Part shown: positions 25,974 to 34,360 of the stretch, piece after piece
How positions within the stretch are numbered: the first letter of the stretch is position 1
Layout: the number at the start of each line of letters is the position of its first letter
From: Trueperaceae bacterium
GTDB taxonomy: Bacteria > Deinococcota > Deinococci > Deinococcales > Trueperaceae
Reading direction: 5' to 3'
Length of the DNA stretch: 36,114 nucleotides
Assembly (NCBI GenBank): GCA_011390675.1
Contig: JAABRX010000030.1
Location: forward strand, 1 to 36,114
Made by a program: the position numbers and the translations under genes
Notes under the pieces: model-generated
Seen by the model: only the letters and a program-made list of their open reading frames with translations
Told to the model about the DNA's origin: nothing
Databases searched by the model: none

Positions 25974-26987
25974 ATGCCCACCGAACCGGAGCGCGTCCGC
26001 TGGGGCGTCCTGTCCACCGCCAACATCGGCCGCAAGGTCGTCGTCCCCTCGATCGTCGCGTCGTCGAACGGCGTCCTCACTGCGGTCGCGTCGCGCGAGG
26101 CGGCGCGCGCCGAGGCCTACGCGGCCGAGTTCGGCGGCGTCCGCGCGCACGCCTCGTACGAGGCGCTCCTCGCCGACCCGGAGGTCGACGCCCTGTACGT
26201 CCCGCTCCCCAACGCGCTGCACGAGGCGTGGACGGTGCGCGCGCTCGAGGCGGGCAAGCACGTGCTGTGCGAGAAGCCGCTCGCGCCGACCGCCGCCGCG
26301 TGCCGGCGCATGGGCGACGCCGCGGCCGCCCACGGGCGGCTGTTGATGGAGGCCTTCATGTACCGCTTCCACCCGCGCACGCGGGCGGTGGCGCGGCTCG
26401 TGGCCGAGGGCGCGATCGGCCGCGCCCGTCGCCTCGAGGCCGCGTTCACCTTCGCGGTGCGGCGCGACGACGACGTGCGGCTGTCGGCCGAGCTCGCCGG
26501 AGGCGCGCTCCTGGACGTGGGCTGCTACACCGTCGACGCCGCCCGGCGGACGCTCGGCGAGGAGCCGGTGGAGGCGGTCGCGTTCGCGACGTACGGCGAC
26601 TCCGGGGTGGACGTCGAGACCGTCGGGCTGCTGCGCTTCCCGTCGGGCGCGGTCGCGAGCGTCGCGTGCGCGCTCACCCTGCCCCGGTGCGAGCACCTGG
26701 CCGTGCACGGCGACGCGGGGCGCGTCGAGGTGGACCGCGCCTTCGTCGCGAGCCACGAGGCGCTCGGGTACGACGTGGTGGACGCCGCCGGCGCGGCGAC
26801 GCGGCAACCGGTGGACGGCGTCGACCAGTACCGGCTGATGGTCGAGGCGTTCGCGGATCGGGTGCTCGGGCGCGCCGTCGACGCGCCGGCCTCGGACGCG
26901 GCCGAGGCGGCGCGGACGGTGGCGGCGGTCGAGGCGCTGGCGGCGTCGGCGCGGCGTGGTGGGGCGCCGGTGGCGGTCGGCCGTTGA
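25974..26987 (+). CDS. Gfo/Idh/MocA family oxidoreductase
   Basis: RVRWGVLSTANIGRKVVVPSI, DALYVPLPNALHEAWTVRALEAGKHVLCEKPLAPT, EAFMYRFHPRT. Confidence 0.95.
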   Translation: MPTEPERVRWGVLSTANIGRKVVVPSIVASSNGVLTAVASREAARAEAYAAEFGGVRAHASYEALLADPEVDALYVPLPNALHEAWTVRALEAGKHVLCEKPLAPTAAACRRMGDAAAAHGRLLMEAFMYRFHPRTRAVARLVAEGAIGRARRLEAAFTFAVRRDDDVRLSAELAGGALLDVGCYTVDAARRTLGEEPVEAVAFATYGDSGVDVETVGLLRFPSGAVASVACALTLPRCEHLAVHGDAGRVEVDRAFVASHEALGYDVVDAAGAATRQPVDGVDQYRLMVEAFADRVLGRAVDAPASDAAEAARTVAAVEALAASARRGGAPVAVGR

Positions 26988-27694
26988 CGGGCTCCACGCC
27001 CTGGGCCGTCGCGGCGCTCGTGGCGATCAACCTGTTCCCGCTGGTCGGCGTCGCCTTCCTCGGGTGGTCGACGTACGACCTGATGCTGCTCTACTGGTTC
27101 GAGAACGGCGTCATCGGCGTCTACGCGGCGCTCAAGATGCTCCTCACGCGCGGACCGGACGGCGAGGCGGGCGGCCTGGGCGGGCTGTTGGGCAAGCTGT
27201 TCCTCACGGGCTTCTTCGCGCTCCACTACGGAGCGTTCTGGTCGGTCCACGGGTTCTTCGTGGTGACGCTGTTCGGGCCCGGCGGCGTGCTCGCGGGCCC
27301 GGCGGACCCGTTCCTCTCGGGCGCGGTGATGGCCGGGCCGACCGGTTTCTTCGCCGGAGGGCTCTCGATCGCCGCGCACACCCTGAGCGGCGGCCTGCTC
27401 CTCACCGCCGCCGGGCTGTTCGTGAGCCACGGGATCTCGTTCGTGGGCAACGTGCTGCAGCGCGGCGAGGACCTGCGGACCGCGCCGAACGCGCTCATGG
27501 CGCGCCCGTACGCGCGCGTGGTCGTCCTGCACGTCACGTTGGTCCTGGGTGCGTTCCTGATCATGGCGCTCGGGGAGACCATGGCCGCCCTCGCCCTGTT
27601 CGTCCTGCTCAAGACCGGCGTCGACTTGGGGGCGCACCTGCGCGCGCACCGGTCGCGGCCGGCCACCCGCGTCCCCGCTGGAAGCGGCGCGTGA
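26984..27694 (+). CDS. DUF6498-like integral membrane protein
   Basis: TTG start overlaps the previous stop; STYDLMLLYWFENGVIGVYAALKMLL and FFALHYGAFWSVHGFFV resemble the DUF6498 family; multiple TM segments. Confidence 0.7.
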   Translation: MTGSTPWAVAALVAINLFPLVGVAFLGWSTYDLMLLYWFENGVIGVYAALKMLLTRGPDGEAGGLGGLLGKLFLTGFFALHYGAFWSVHGFFVVTLFGPGGVLAGPADPFLSGAVMAGPTGFFAGGLSIAAHTLSGGLLLTAAGLFVSHGISFVGNVLQRGEDLRTAPNALMARPYARVVVLHVTLVLGAFLIMALGETMAALALFVLLKTGVDLGAHLRAHRSRPATRVPAGSGA

Positions 27695-27712
27695 GCGGCG
27701 TCGACCCGCAAA

Positions 27713-28171
27713 TCAAGACGCGGTGGGATGCGCGTCGGCCGCGCGGCGCGCGACGCGCTCCATCCGCACCAGCAGCGTCGAGGACGGCGCCACCCTGCCG
27801 TTGAGGTAGGTCGAGAGGCGCGAGGCGGACGTGCCGATCGCTTCGGCGAAGGCGGCGCGGCCGAGCCCCGATGCATCCAAGTGCGCCCGCACCCGCCGCG
27901 CCACCTCGGCGCGTTCGGCGGCCTCGGCGTCGAGCCGCGCATGCGCGAGGACGCGCTCCATGAGCGGCGCCGCGCCGTAGGGACGGCTCGCGGCCAGCGC
28001 GTCCTCGAGCCGGCGCGCGACCGGTCCCCACGGGTCGGCGCGCACCGCCATCGCCAGGCGTCGCCAGTCGCTCAGACCGCCGCGCTCCAGGGCGGCCAAC
28101 ACGCCTTCCGTCGGCCAGGCTTCGACCGGTGCGTCCGGTCCCACGTCCAGATGGCGGAACCGCAGCGTCAT
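27713..28171 (-). CDS. XRE/Cro-type HTH protein, candidate antitoxin
   Basis: RVRAHLDASGLGRAAFAEAIGTSASRLSTYLNGRVAPSSTLLVRMERVA HTH; start ATG overlaps nucleotidyltransferase stop (ATGA). Confidence 0.8.
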   Translation of the reverse strand: MTLRFRHLDVGPDAPVEAWPTEGVLAALERGGLSDWRRLAMAVRADPWGPVARRLEDALAASRPYGAAPLMERVLAHARLDAEAAERAEVARRVRAHLDASGLGRAAFAEAIGTSASRLSTYLNGRVAPSSTLLVRMERVARRAADAHPTAS

Positions 28172-28845
28172 GGGGGCACCACCATCGACTCGGCGACGGC
28201 CGCGCACGTGGCCACCACCGCCTTCCAGTCGTGCCAGCGCGGGTCGAGGCGCTTGTAGCGGTGCAGCTCGCGGGTGGTGCGGGCATCCGCCGGTCGCGGC
28301 TCGGCCAGCTGCCGCGCCACCTGGCTCGCGACCCCGTCGCCGTAGCCTCGCTGGTCGGCGTAGAACGCGTCCATGTCGGCCAGCACGCGGGCCGCGTGGC
28401 CCAGGCCCGCTCGGTCGGCGAGAGCCGCGACGTCGAGGAAGTCGCGCGTCTGGTTGCGCCGCACGATGAGGAACGCCTTCACCCGCACGATCTCGTCGAA
28501 GGTCGGCACGCGGAGCCGGCGGCCCGTCGGCAGCTCGACCTCAGCGACCTCGAGCGGGCGCCGCCGGATCAACTGGCGCACGCCGGCCTCGATGTCGCCG
28601 AGCTCGCCCAGGATGATCTTGCCGGGCGTGACGCGGTTGGTCACCCACCCGTCGGTGCGTTCGATCGCTTCCAAGACCAGGTCGAAGCGCTCACGCAGGT
28701 CGGCGAGCACGTGGTCGTGGTCGAAGCTATCGCGGTGGTGCGCGTACCATGCTGCCGCGGAGCCGCCTACCAGGATGGCGTCGGGCACGACCTCCTGGAG
28801 ACGTGCAGCGGACTCCAGGACGTCGGCGAGCGTAGGGGCGTCCAT
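28168..28845 (-). CDS. Nucleotidyltransferase-like protein (AbiEii-like), candidate toxin
   Basis: AILVGGSAAAWYAHHRDSFDHDHVL (GS...DxD-type NTase signature), VKAFLIVRRNQTRDFLDVAAL; first gene of a two-gene operon with an HTH gene. Confidence 0.75.
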   Translation of the reverse strand: MDAPTLADVLESAARLQEVVPDAILVGGSAAAWYAHHRDSFDHDHVLADLRERFDLVLEAIERTDGWVTNRVTPGKIILGELGDIEAGVRQLIRRRPLEVAEVELPTGRRLRVPTFDEIVRVKAFLIVRRNQTRDFLDVAALADRAGLGHAARVLADMDAFYADQRGYGDGVASQVARQLAEPRPADARTTRELHRYKRLDPRWHDWKAVVATCAAVAESMVVPP

Positions 28846-28903
28846 GGCATCAAGATATCACATCCGATAACAACACGGTACCCGCCGAACCTGCGTCCGG
28901 GGC

Positions 28904-29950
28904 TCAGCTCGCGGTGGCGACCGCCCGCCGCACCCGCGGCGCCACCTCGGTGCCGAGCAGCTCGATCGCCCGCAGCACCTCGCGGTGCGGCAGCGTCCCC
29001 AAGCCCATCTGGAACATCGCCCGCTGGTGGCCGAACAGCGCGTGCTGGGCGATCAGCTTCTCGGCCACCTCGTCCGGGTCGCCGACGAACAGCGAACCGC
29101 GCGGTTCGCGCATCGCGTCGAACTGCGCGCGGCTCATCGGCGGCCAACCGCGCTCACGGCCGATGCGGCTCATCACCGCCGCGTACGGCGGGAACGCGAC
29201 GTCGGCCGCGCGCTGCGCGTCCTCGGCGACGAAGGCGTGGCCGGTGACGGCCAGCGGCTGGGGTCCGTGCCCCGCCGCCGCGAGCGCTTCGCGGTGGATG
29301 CGGGCGAACGGGGCGAAGCGCTCCGGCAGCCCGCCGATGATCGCGAGCGCCATCGGCAGCCCGAGCGTGCCCGCGCGCCACGCCGACTCGGGGGTGCCGC
29401 CGACGCCGACCCACACGGGCAGCGGGTCCTGGACCGGCCGCGGGTGGACCTCCTGGCCGGCGAGCGGCGCGCGCGTGGTGCCGCGCCACGTCACCGCCGT
29501 GCGGTCGCGGACCTTCAGCAGCAGCTCGAGCTTCTCGGAGAACAACCGTTCGTAGTCCTGGAGCTCGTACCCGAACAGCGGGAACGACTCCGTGAAGGAT
29601 CCGCGCCCGGCGAGCACCTCGGCGCGGCCGCCGGAGAGCAGGTCGAGCGTCGCGAAGCGCTGGAAGACGCGCACCGGGTCGTCGGAACTGAGCACCGTGA
29701 CCGCCGACGTCAGCCGGATCCGCTCGGTGCGCTCGGCGATCGCCGCGAGGACGACCTCGGGGGCGCTGATCAGGAAGTCGGCGCGGTGGTGCTCGCCCAC
29801 GCCGAAGACGTCGAGCCCTACCTGCTCGGCCAGCACCGCCTCCTCCACGACCTGCCGCAGGCGCTCGGCGGGGGTGGGCGTGCGGCCGGTGACCGGGTCG
29901 GGGCCGTGGTCGCCGAAGGTGAAGACGCCGATCTCGAAGGGGGTGCTCAT
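28904..29950 (-). CDS. LLM class flavin-dependent oxidoreductase
   Basis: [78 protein letters not shown]. Confidence 0.95.
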   Translation of the reverse strand: MSTPFEIGVFTFGDHGPDPVTGRTPTPAERLRQVVEEAVLAEQVGLDVFGVGEHHRADFLISAPEVVLAAIAERTERIRLTSAVTVLSSDDPVRVFQRFATLDLLSGGRAEVLAGRGSFTESFPLFGYELQDYERLFSEKLELLLKVRDRTAVTWRGTTRAPLAGQEVHPRPVQDPLPVWVGVGGTPESAWRAGTLGLPMALAIIGGLPERFAPFARIHREALAAAGHGPQPLAVTGHAFVAEDAQRAADVAFPPYAAVMSRIGRERGWPPMSRAQFDAMREPRGSLFVGDPDEVAEKLIAQHALFGHQRAMFQMGLGTLPHREVLRAIELLGTEVAPRVRRAVATAS

Positions 29951-30130
29951 GGGGGCGACGCTACGTCGGCGGGGCCTCGGGGCGGGCGACGGAGGCCACC
30001 GTGGGCATCCTTCGCCGCCGAATCGTATGAAATGCTACACTCGCGCTCCAAGCGCGCCTAGAGGACCCGACGCCGCCGCCGATCCGCGGCCCCGACGCCC
30101 CGTCCCGGTGCGCGGACCCCGGAGGTACCC

Positions 30131-31693
30131 ATGAAGCGAACGCTCCTCGCGCTCATCCTGGTCGCGTCGCTCGGCCTAGCGGCCGCTCAGACGCTCGTGT
30201 ACGGCGTGTCCGGCCAGCCCTCGAGCCTCGACTCGGTCGACTCGCAGGACGGCAACTCGCTCGTCGTCAGCAACCAGGTCACCGAGACCCTCGTCGGCTT
30301 CGCGTCCGGCGACACCGCGCTCGTCCCGCGCCTCGCCACCTCGTGGTCGGCCAACGACGACGCCACCGTGTGGACCTTCGAGCTGCGTTCCGGCGTGACG
30401 TTCCACGACGGCACGGCGTTCGACGCCGAAGCGGTCAAGTTCAACGTCGACCGTTGGAACCTGCTCGACCACCCGAACAGCTACCGCGACGCGGGCAAGA
30501 CCTTCGTCCCGTGGGGCTGGGTCTTCGGCGGTCCCAAGGCCGAGGGCGGCATCGTGGACGAGATCGTCGTCGTCGACGCCGACACCGTCGAGTTCCACCT
30601 GACGCAGTCGACGCCCTTCCTGCCCGCGCTGCTCGCGGCCGTGTACTTCCAGTTCGACAGCCCCGCGGCCGTCATGGCCGCCGGCGCCGACTACGGCACC
30701 CCGGGCGTCGGCTCGGTGGGCACCGGCCCCTTCACCTTCGTCGAGTGGGTCGAGGGCCAGCAGGTTCGCCTCGCTGCCAACCCGGACTACTGGGGCGGCG
30801 CGCCGCTGGTCGACGAGGTCGTGTTCCGCGCGATCAGCGAACCGACCGCCCGCCTGGCCGAACTGCAGGCCGGCACGATCGACATCGCCGTGCTGCTCGC
30901 CGCGGACGACCTCGCCGCCGTCGAGAGCAACGCCGACCTGACCGTCGCCAGCGCGCCCGTCGAGCTGAACGTCGGCTACCTGGCCATGCACCAGGCCAAC
31001 CCGCCGCTCGACAACGTGCTCGTGCGCCAGGCGATCGCCCACGCGATCGACCGCACCGCGATCGTCGACGCCTTCTACGCCGGCCTCGGCGTCGTGGCCG
31101 ACTACCACATGCCACCCGCCTTCGGCGACTACATGGACTGGCCCTACGACTACGACCCGGAGCGCGCGCGCGAGCTGCTCGCCGAGGCCGGGTACCCCGA
31201 CGGCTTCGCCACCGAACTCTGGTACATGCCCGTCAGCCGCCCCTACTACCCGGCCCCGCAGCCGATCGCCGAAGTCATGGCCACCTACCTGGCCGACGTG
31301 GGCATCGAGGCCGAACTGCTCACCGAAGACTGGACGACGTACCTCGCCGACTACAGCACCGGCAAGTTCCCGATGTACATGCTGGGTTGGAACGCCGACT
31401 ACGCCGACCCGGACAACTTCCTGACGACGTTCTTCGGCCCCAGCGCCACCAACGACCTCGGTTGGGACGCTCCGGAAGTGGTCGAGGCGCTGAACGACGC
31501 GCGCCAGACGGCCGACCAGGACGAGCGCGCCCGCCTCTACGCCTTCGTGATCGACGCCGTGGCCGGCCAGGCCGCCTCGATCCCGATGGCCCACAACCGC
31601 ACGCTCAACGCCACCCGCAGCAACATCGAGGGCTTCGTCATGAGCCCGCTGGGCTACAGCTCGGTGTCGCTCGTCGGCGTCACCAAGAACTAG
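30131..31693 (+). CDS. ABC transporter substrate-binding protein, peptide/nickel (Opp/Dpp) type
   Basis: MKRTLLALILVASLGLAAAQTLVYGVSGQPSSLDSVDSQDGNS; FELRSGVTFHDGTAFDAEAVKFNVDRW; SD GGAGG. Confidence 0.95.
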   Translation: MKRTLLALILVASLGLAAAQTLVYGVSGQPSSLDSVDSQDGNSLVVSNQVTETLVGFASGDTALVPRLATSWSANDDATVWTFELRSGVTFHDGTAFDAEAVKFNVDRWNLLDHPNSYRDAGKTFVPWGWVFGGPKAEGGIVDEIVVVDADTVEFHLTQSTPFLPALLAAVYFQFDSPAAVMAAGADYGTPGVGSVGTGPFTFVEWVEGQQVRLAANPDYWGGAPLVDEVVFRAISEPTARLAELQAGTIDIAVLLAADDLAAVESNADLTVASAPVELNVGYLAMHQANPPLDNVLVRQAIAHAIDRTAIVDAFYAGLGVVADYHMPPAFGDYMDWPYDYDPERARELLAEAGYPDGFATELWYMPVSRPYYPAPQPIAEVMATYLADVGIEAELLTEDWTTYLADYSTGKFPMYMLGWNADYADPDNFLTTFFGPSATNDLGWDAPEVVEALNDARQTADQDERARLYAFVIDAVAGQAASIPMAHNRTLNATRSNIEGFVMSPLGYSSVSLVGVTKN

Positions 31694-31702
31694 TCCGACC
31701 CC

Positions 31703-31724
31703 CCGGGCGCCTTCGGGCGCCCGG
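31703..31724 (+). terminator. UUCG-tetraloop hairpin followed by CTATCTT, 3' of peptide SBP gene
   Basis: CCGGGCGCC-TTCG-GGCGCCCGG, perfect 9-bp stem beginning 10 nt after the stop codon. Confidence 0.7.
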
Positions 31725-31825
31725 CTATCTTCGACCGCCGGGGCTCGCCCGGCAGCCAGCGACCGCGCGCGCCGCACCGGACCGGACCCGACCCGACTGC
31801 GGGGAGCGCTCGATGGGAGCACGAC

Positions 31826-32878
31826 TTGACCACCTACCTGCTCCGACGCGTCCTCGGTCTGATCCCGGTCCTGTTCGGCGTGTCGCTCCTGGTCTTCGCC
31901 ATCACCCGCCTGATCCCGGGCGACCCCGCGGTGGCCCTTCTCGGCCAGCGGGCGTCACCCGCGGCGCTCGAGCAGTTGCGCCAGGACCTGGGCCTCAACC
32001 AACCCGTCTGGCTCAACTTCGAGGCCGTCGGTGAGCGCGGGGTGGAGGGCTTGTTCGACGCCCAGTACCCGCAGTACATGGGGAGCCTCCTGCGCGGCGA
32101 CCTCGGTCGCTCGATCTTCAGCCGCATCGAGGTCACCGACAGCCTGATCGCGCGCTTCCCGGCGACCTTGGAGCTCAGCCTCTTCGCGATGGCGTTCGCG
32201 TTGGGGGTCGGCATCCCGGCCGGCGTGTGGGCGTCGCTCAACCGCGGTAAGGCCGCCGACACGATCGTCATGGCCATCGCCGTGTCGGGCGTGTCGCTGC
32301 CCGTGTTCTGGTTGGCGATCATCTTCATCTACGTGTTCGCGGTGACGCTGGGCTGGTTTCCGCCGTCCGCGCGCTTGGGGGTCGGGGTCAGCTTCGAGCC
32401 CATCACCAACCTCTACGTGCTCGACGCGCTGCTGCGCGGCAACTGGGTGGCCCTCTGGGACGCGCTGCGCCATCTGGTGCTGCCCGCGGTCGCGCTCGGC
32501 ACCATCCCGCTCGCGATCATCGTGCGCATGACGCGTTCGGCCATGCTCGAGGTGCTGGGACTGGACTACGTGCGCACCGCCCGCAGCAAGGGCGTCGTCG
32601 AAGCCCGCGTGGTGCGCAAGCACGCGCTGCGCAACGCGCTGCTGCCCGTGGTCACCGTCGTCGGCCTCTCGTTCGGCGCGCTGCTCTCGGGCGCCATCCT
32701 TACCGAGACGGTCTTCAGCTGGCCCGGCATCGGGCGCTGGATCTACGACGCCATCTCGGCGCGCGACTACCCGATCATCCAGGGCGGCATCCTGTTCGTC
32801 GCCTTCGTGGTCGCGAGCATCAACCTGCTCGTCGACCTTCTCTACGCGGCGATCGACCCGCGCATCCAGTACGCGTGA
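31826..32878 (+). CDS. ABC transporter permease (DppB/OppB-like)
   Basis: TYLLRRVLGLIPVLFGVSLLVFAITRLIPGDPAVALLG; TARSKGVVEARVVRKHALRNALLPVVTVVG; TTG start. Confidence 0.95.
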   Translation: MTTYLLRRVLGLIPVLFGVSLLVFAITRLIPGDPAVALLGQRASPAALEQLRQDLGLNQPVWLNFEAVGERGVEGLFDAQYPQYMGSLLRGDLGRSIFSRIEVTDSLIARFPATLELSLFAMAFALGVGIPAGVWASLNRGKAADTIVMAIAVSGVSLPVFWLAIIFIYVFAVTLGWFPPSARLGVGVSFEPITNLYVLDALLRGNWVALWDALRHLVLPAVALGTIPLAIIVRMTRSAMLEVLGLDYVRTARSKGVVEARVVRKHALRNALLPVVTVVGLSFGALLSGAILTETVFSWPGIGRWIYDAISARDYPIIQGGILFVAFVVASINLLVDLLYAAIDPRIQYA

Positions 32879-32888
32879 CGGAGGCCCC

Positions 32889-33776
32889 GTGACCGTTCCG
32901 ACCGCCCTCGCCGACGACTCGCTCCTCGCCACCGGTTCCCGGGCAGGCCCGGTCCGCCGCTTCTTCCGCCACCCCACCGGCGTGGCGGGGTTGGCGATCG
33001 TCGTCTTCTTCGTCACCCTGTCGCTGCTCGCCCCCGTGCTGAGCCCGTACGACGCGGCGCGCGACCGCGACCTCTCCTCGCGCCTCGCTCCGCCGTCGGC
33101 CGAGCACTGGTTCGGCGCCGACGAGTTGGGGCGCGACCTGTTCACGCGCGTCTGGCACGGCGGCCGCATCAGCCTCCGCGTCGGCCTGATCGCGGTGGCC
33201 GTCGCCGTGGTCATCGGCACCTTCCTCGGCCTGGTCGCCGGATACGTGGGCGGTTGGCTCGATACGGGGGTGGTGTGGCTGCTCGACATCCTGCTCGCCT
33301 TCCCCGGCATCCTCCTCGCGATCGCGATCGTGGCGACGCTCGGCCCCTCGATCGTCAACGCGATGATCGCGATCAGCGTCACGCAGATCCCCATCTACGC
33401 GCGCATCGTGCGCTCGGTGGTGCTGTCGCTGCGCGAATCGGAGTACGTCCAGGCCGCGCGCGCGCTCGGATCGAACCCGGTGCGCATCATCTTCAGGCAC
33501 GTGCTGCCCAACAGCCTCAGCCCGCTGGTGGTGCAGCTGACGCTGTCGATCGGCGTCGCGATCCTCGACGTCGCCGCGCTCGGTTTCCTCGGCCTGGGCG
33601 CGCAGCCGCCCAACCCCGAGTGGGGGCTGATGATCCGCGACGGCTTCGCGCAGTTCCTGCGCGCGCCGTGGATGTCGATCTTCCCGGGCCTGGCGATCTA
33701 CGCCTCGGTGGTCGGCTTCAACCTGCTCGGCGACGCGATCCGCGACGTGCTCGACCCACGGCTCACCAACACCTGA
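32889..33776 (+). CDS. ABC transporter permease (DppC/OppC-like)
   Basis: EHWFGADELGRDLFTRVWHGGRISLRVGLIAV; YVQAARALGSNPVRIIFRHVLPNSLSPLVVQ; GTG start. Confidence 0.95.
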   Translation: MTVPTALADDSLLATGSRAGPVRRFFRHPTGVAGLAIVVFFVTLSLLAPVLSPYDAARDRDLSSRLAPPSAEHWFGADELGRDLFTRVWHGGRISLRVGLIAVAVAVVIGTFLGLVAGYVGGWLDTGVVWLLDILLAFPGILLAIAIVATLGPSIVNAMIAISVTQIPIYARIVRSVVLSLRESEYVQAARALGSNPVRIIFRHVLPNSLSPLVVQLTLSIGVAILDVAALGFLGLGAQPPNPEWGLMIRDGFAQFLRAPWMSIFPGLAIYASVVGFNLLGDAIRDVLDPRLTNT

Positions 33777-33805
33777 GGCGCGCCGATCGCATCCGGATCC
33801 AGGGT

Positions 33806-33824
33806 CCCGAGCCGCGCGCTCGGG
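33806..33824 (+). terminator. Hairpin after DppC-like gene, abutting TACCGT box of next gene
   Basis: CCCGAGC-cgcgc-GCTCGGG, perfect 7-bp stem. Confidence 0.45.
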
Positions 33825-33838
33825 TACCGTGATCGCCG

Positions 33839-34360
33839 ATGGCGTTCTTGGTCCTGCTTCTCCTCGGTGCGTTCGTCTGGTGGGCGCTCGGCGGCCTGCG
33901 CCTCCCGGCGCCCGGCCGCGGCGACCCCGTGCGTGGACGCGCTGGCGACGAGGCGCCGCGCGGCGCCGCCGCGCGCGACGGCGCTCCGTTGGCCGACCTC
34001 CGCGCCGCTCGCGCGGCGGGCGCTCGGGAGGGCTTCCAAGCCGGCCTGAAGCAGGGGCGCGCGGAGGGGTACACCGAAGCGATGCGGCAAGCCCAAGCGC
34101 AGGCCCAAGCGCCGGGCCGAGGCCGCGCACCCGAGGCCAGCGCGTCGACCGCGCGCCCGCGCACCCGGGCCGAGGCGCTGCGGGTCCTCGACCTCCCCGA
34201 CGCGGCGACGATCGAGCAGGTCGAGGAGCGCTACCGGCAACTGCGGCGCTCCGCGCACCCCGACAACTTCCCGCGCACGAAGTACCCGCGCGCCTTCACG
34301 GAGCTGGCCGAAGCGGAGTTCAAGCGACTCGGGGAGGCACGCGACCTGTTGGTTCGGTGA
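33839..34360 (+). CDS. Membrane-anchored protein with C-terminal J-domain
   Basis: N-terminal TM MAFLVLLLLGAFVWWALG; C-terminal EALRVLDLPDAATIEQVEERYRQLRRSAHPDNFPRTKY...FTELAEAEFKRLGEARDLL with HPD motif. Confidence 0.8.
   Translation: MAFLVLLLLGAFVWWALGGLRLPAPGRGDPVRGRAGDEAPRGAAARDGAPLADLRAARAAGAREGFQAGLKQGRAEGYTEAMRQAQAQAQAPGRGRAPEASASTARPRTRAEALRVLDLPDAATIEQVEERYRQLRRSAHPDNFPRTKYPRAFTELAEAEFKRLGEARDLLVR

Noticed and set aside
28846-28903. GATATC/GATAAC half-sites in the NTase upstream region as an antitoxin operator
   Set aside because: Only a loose 6-bp direct repeat; too weak to call without comparative data.
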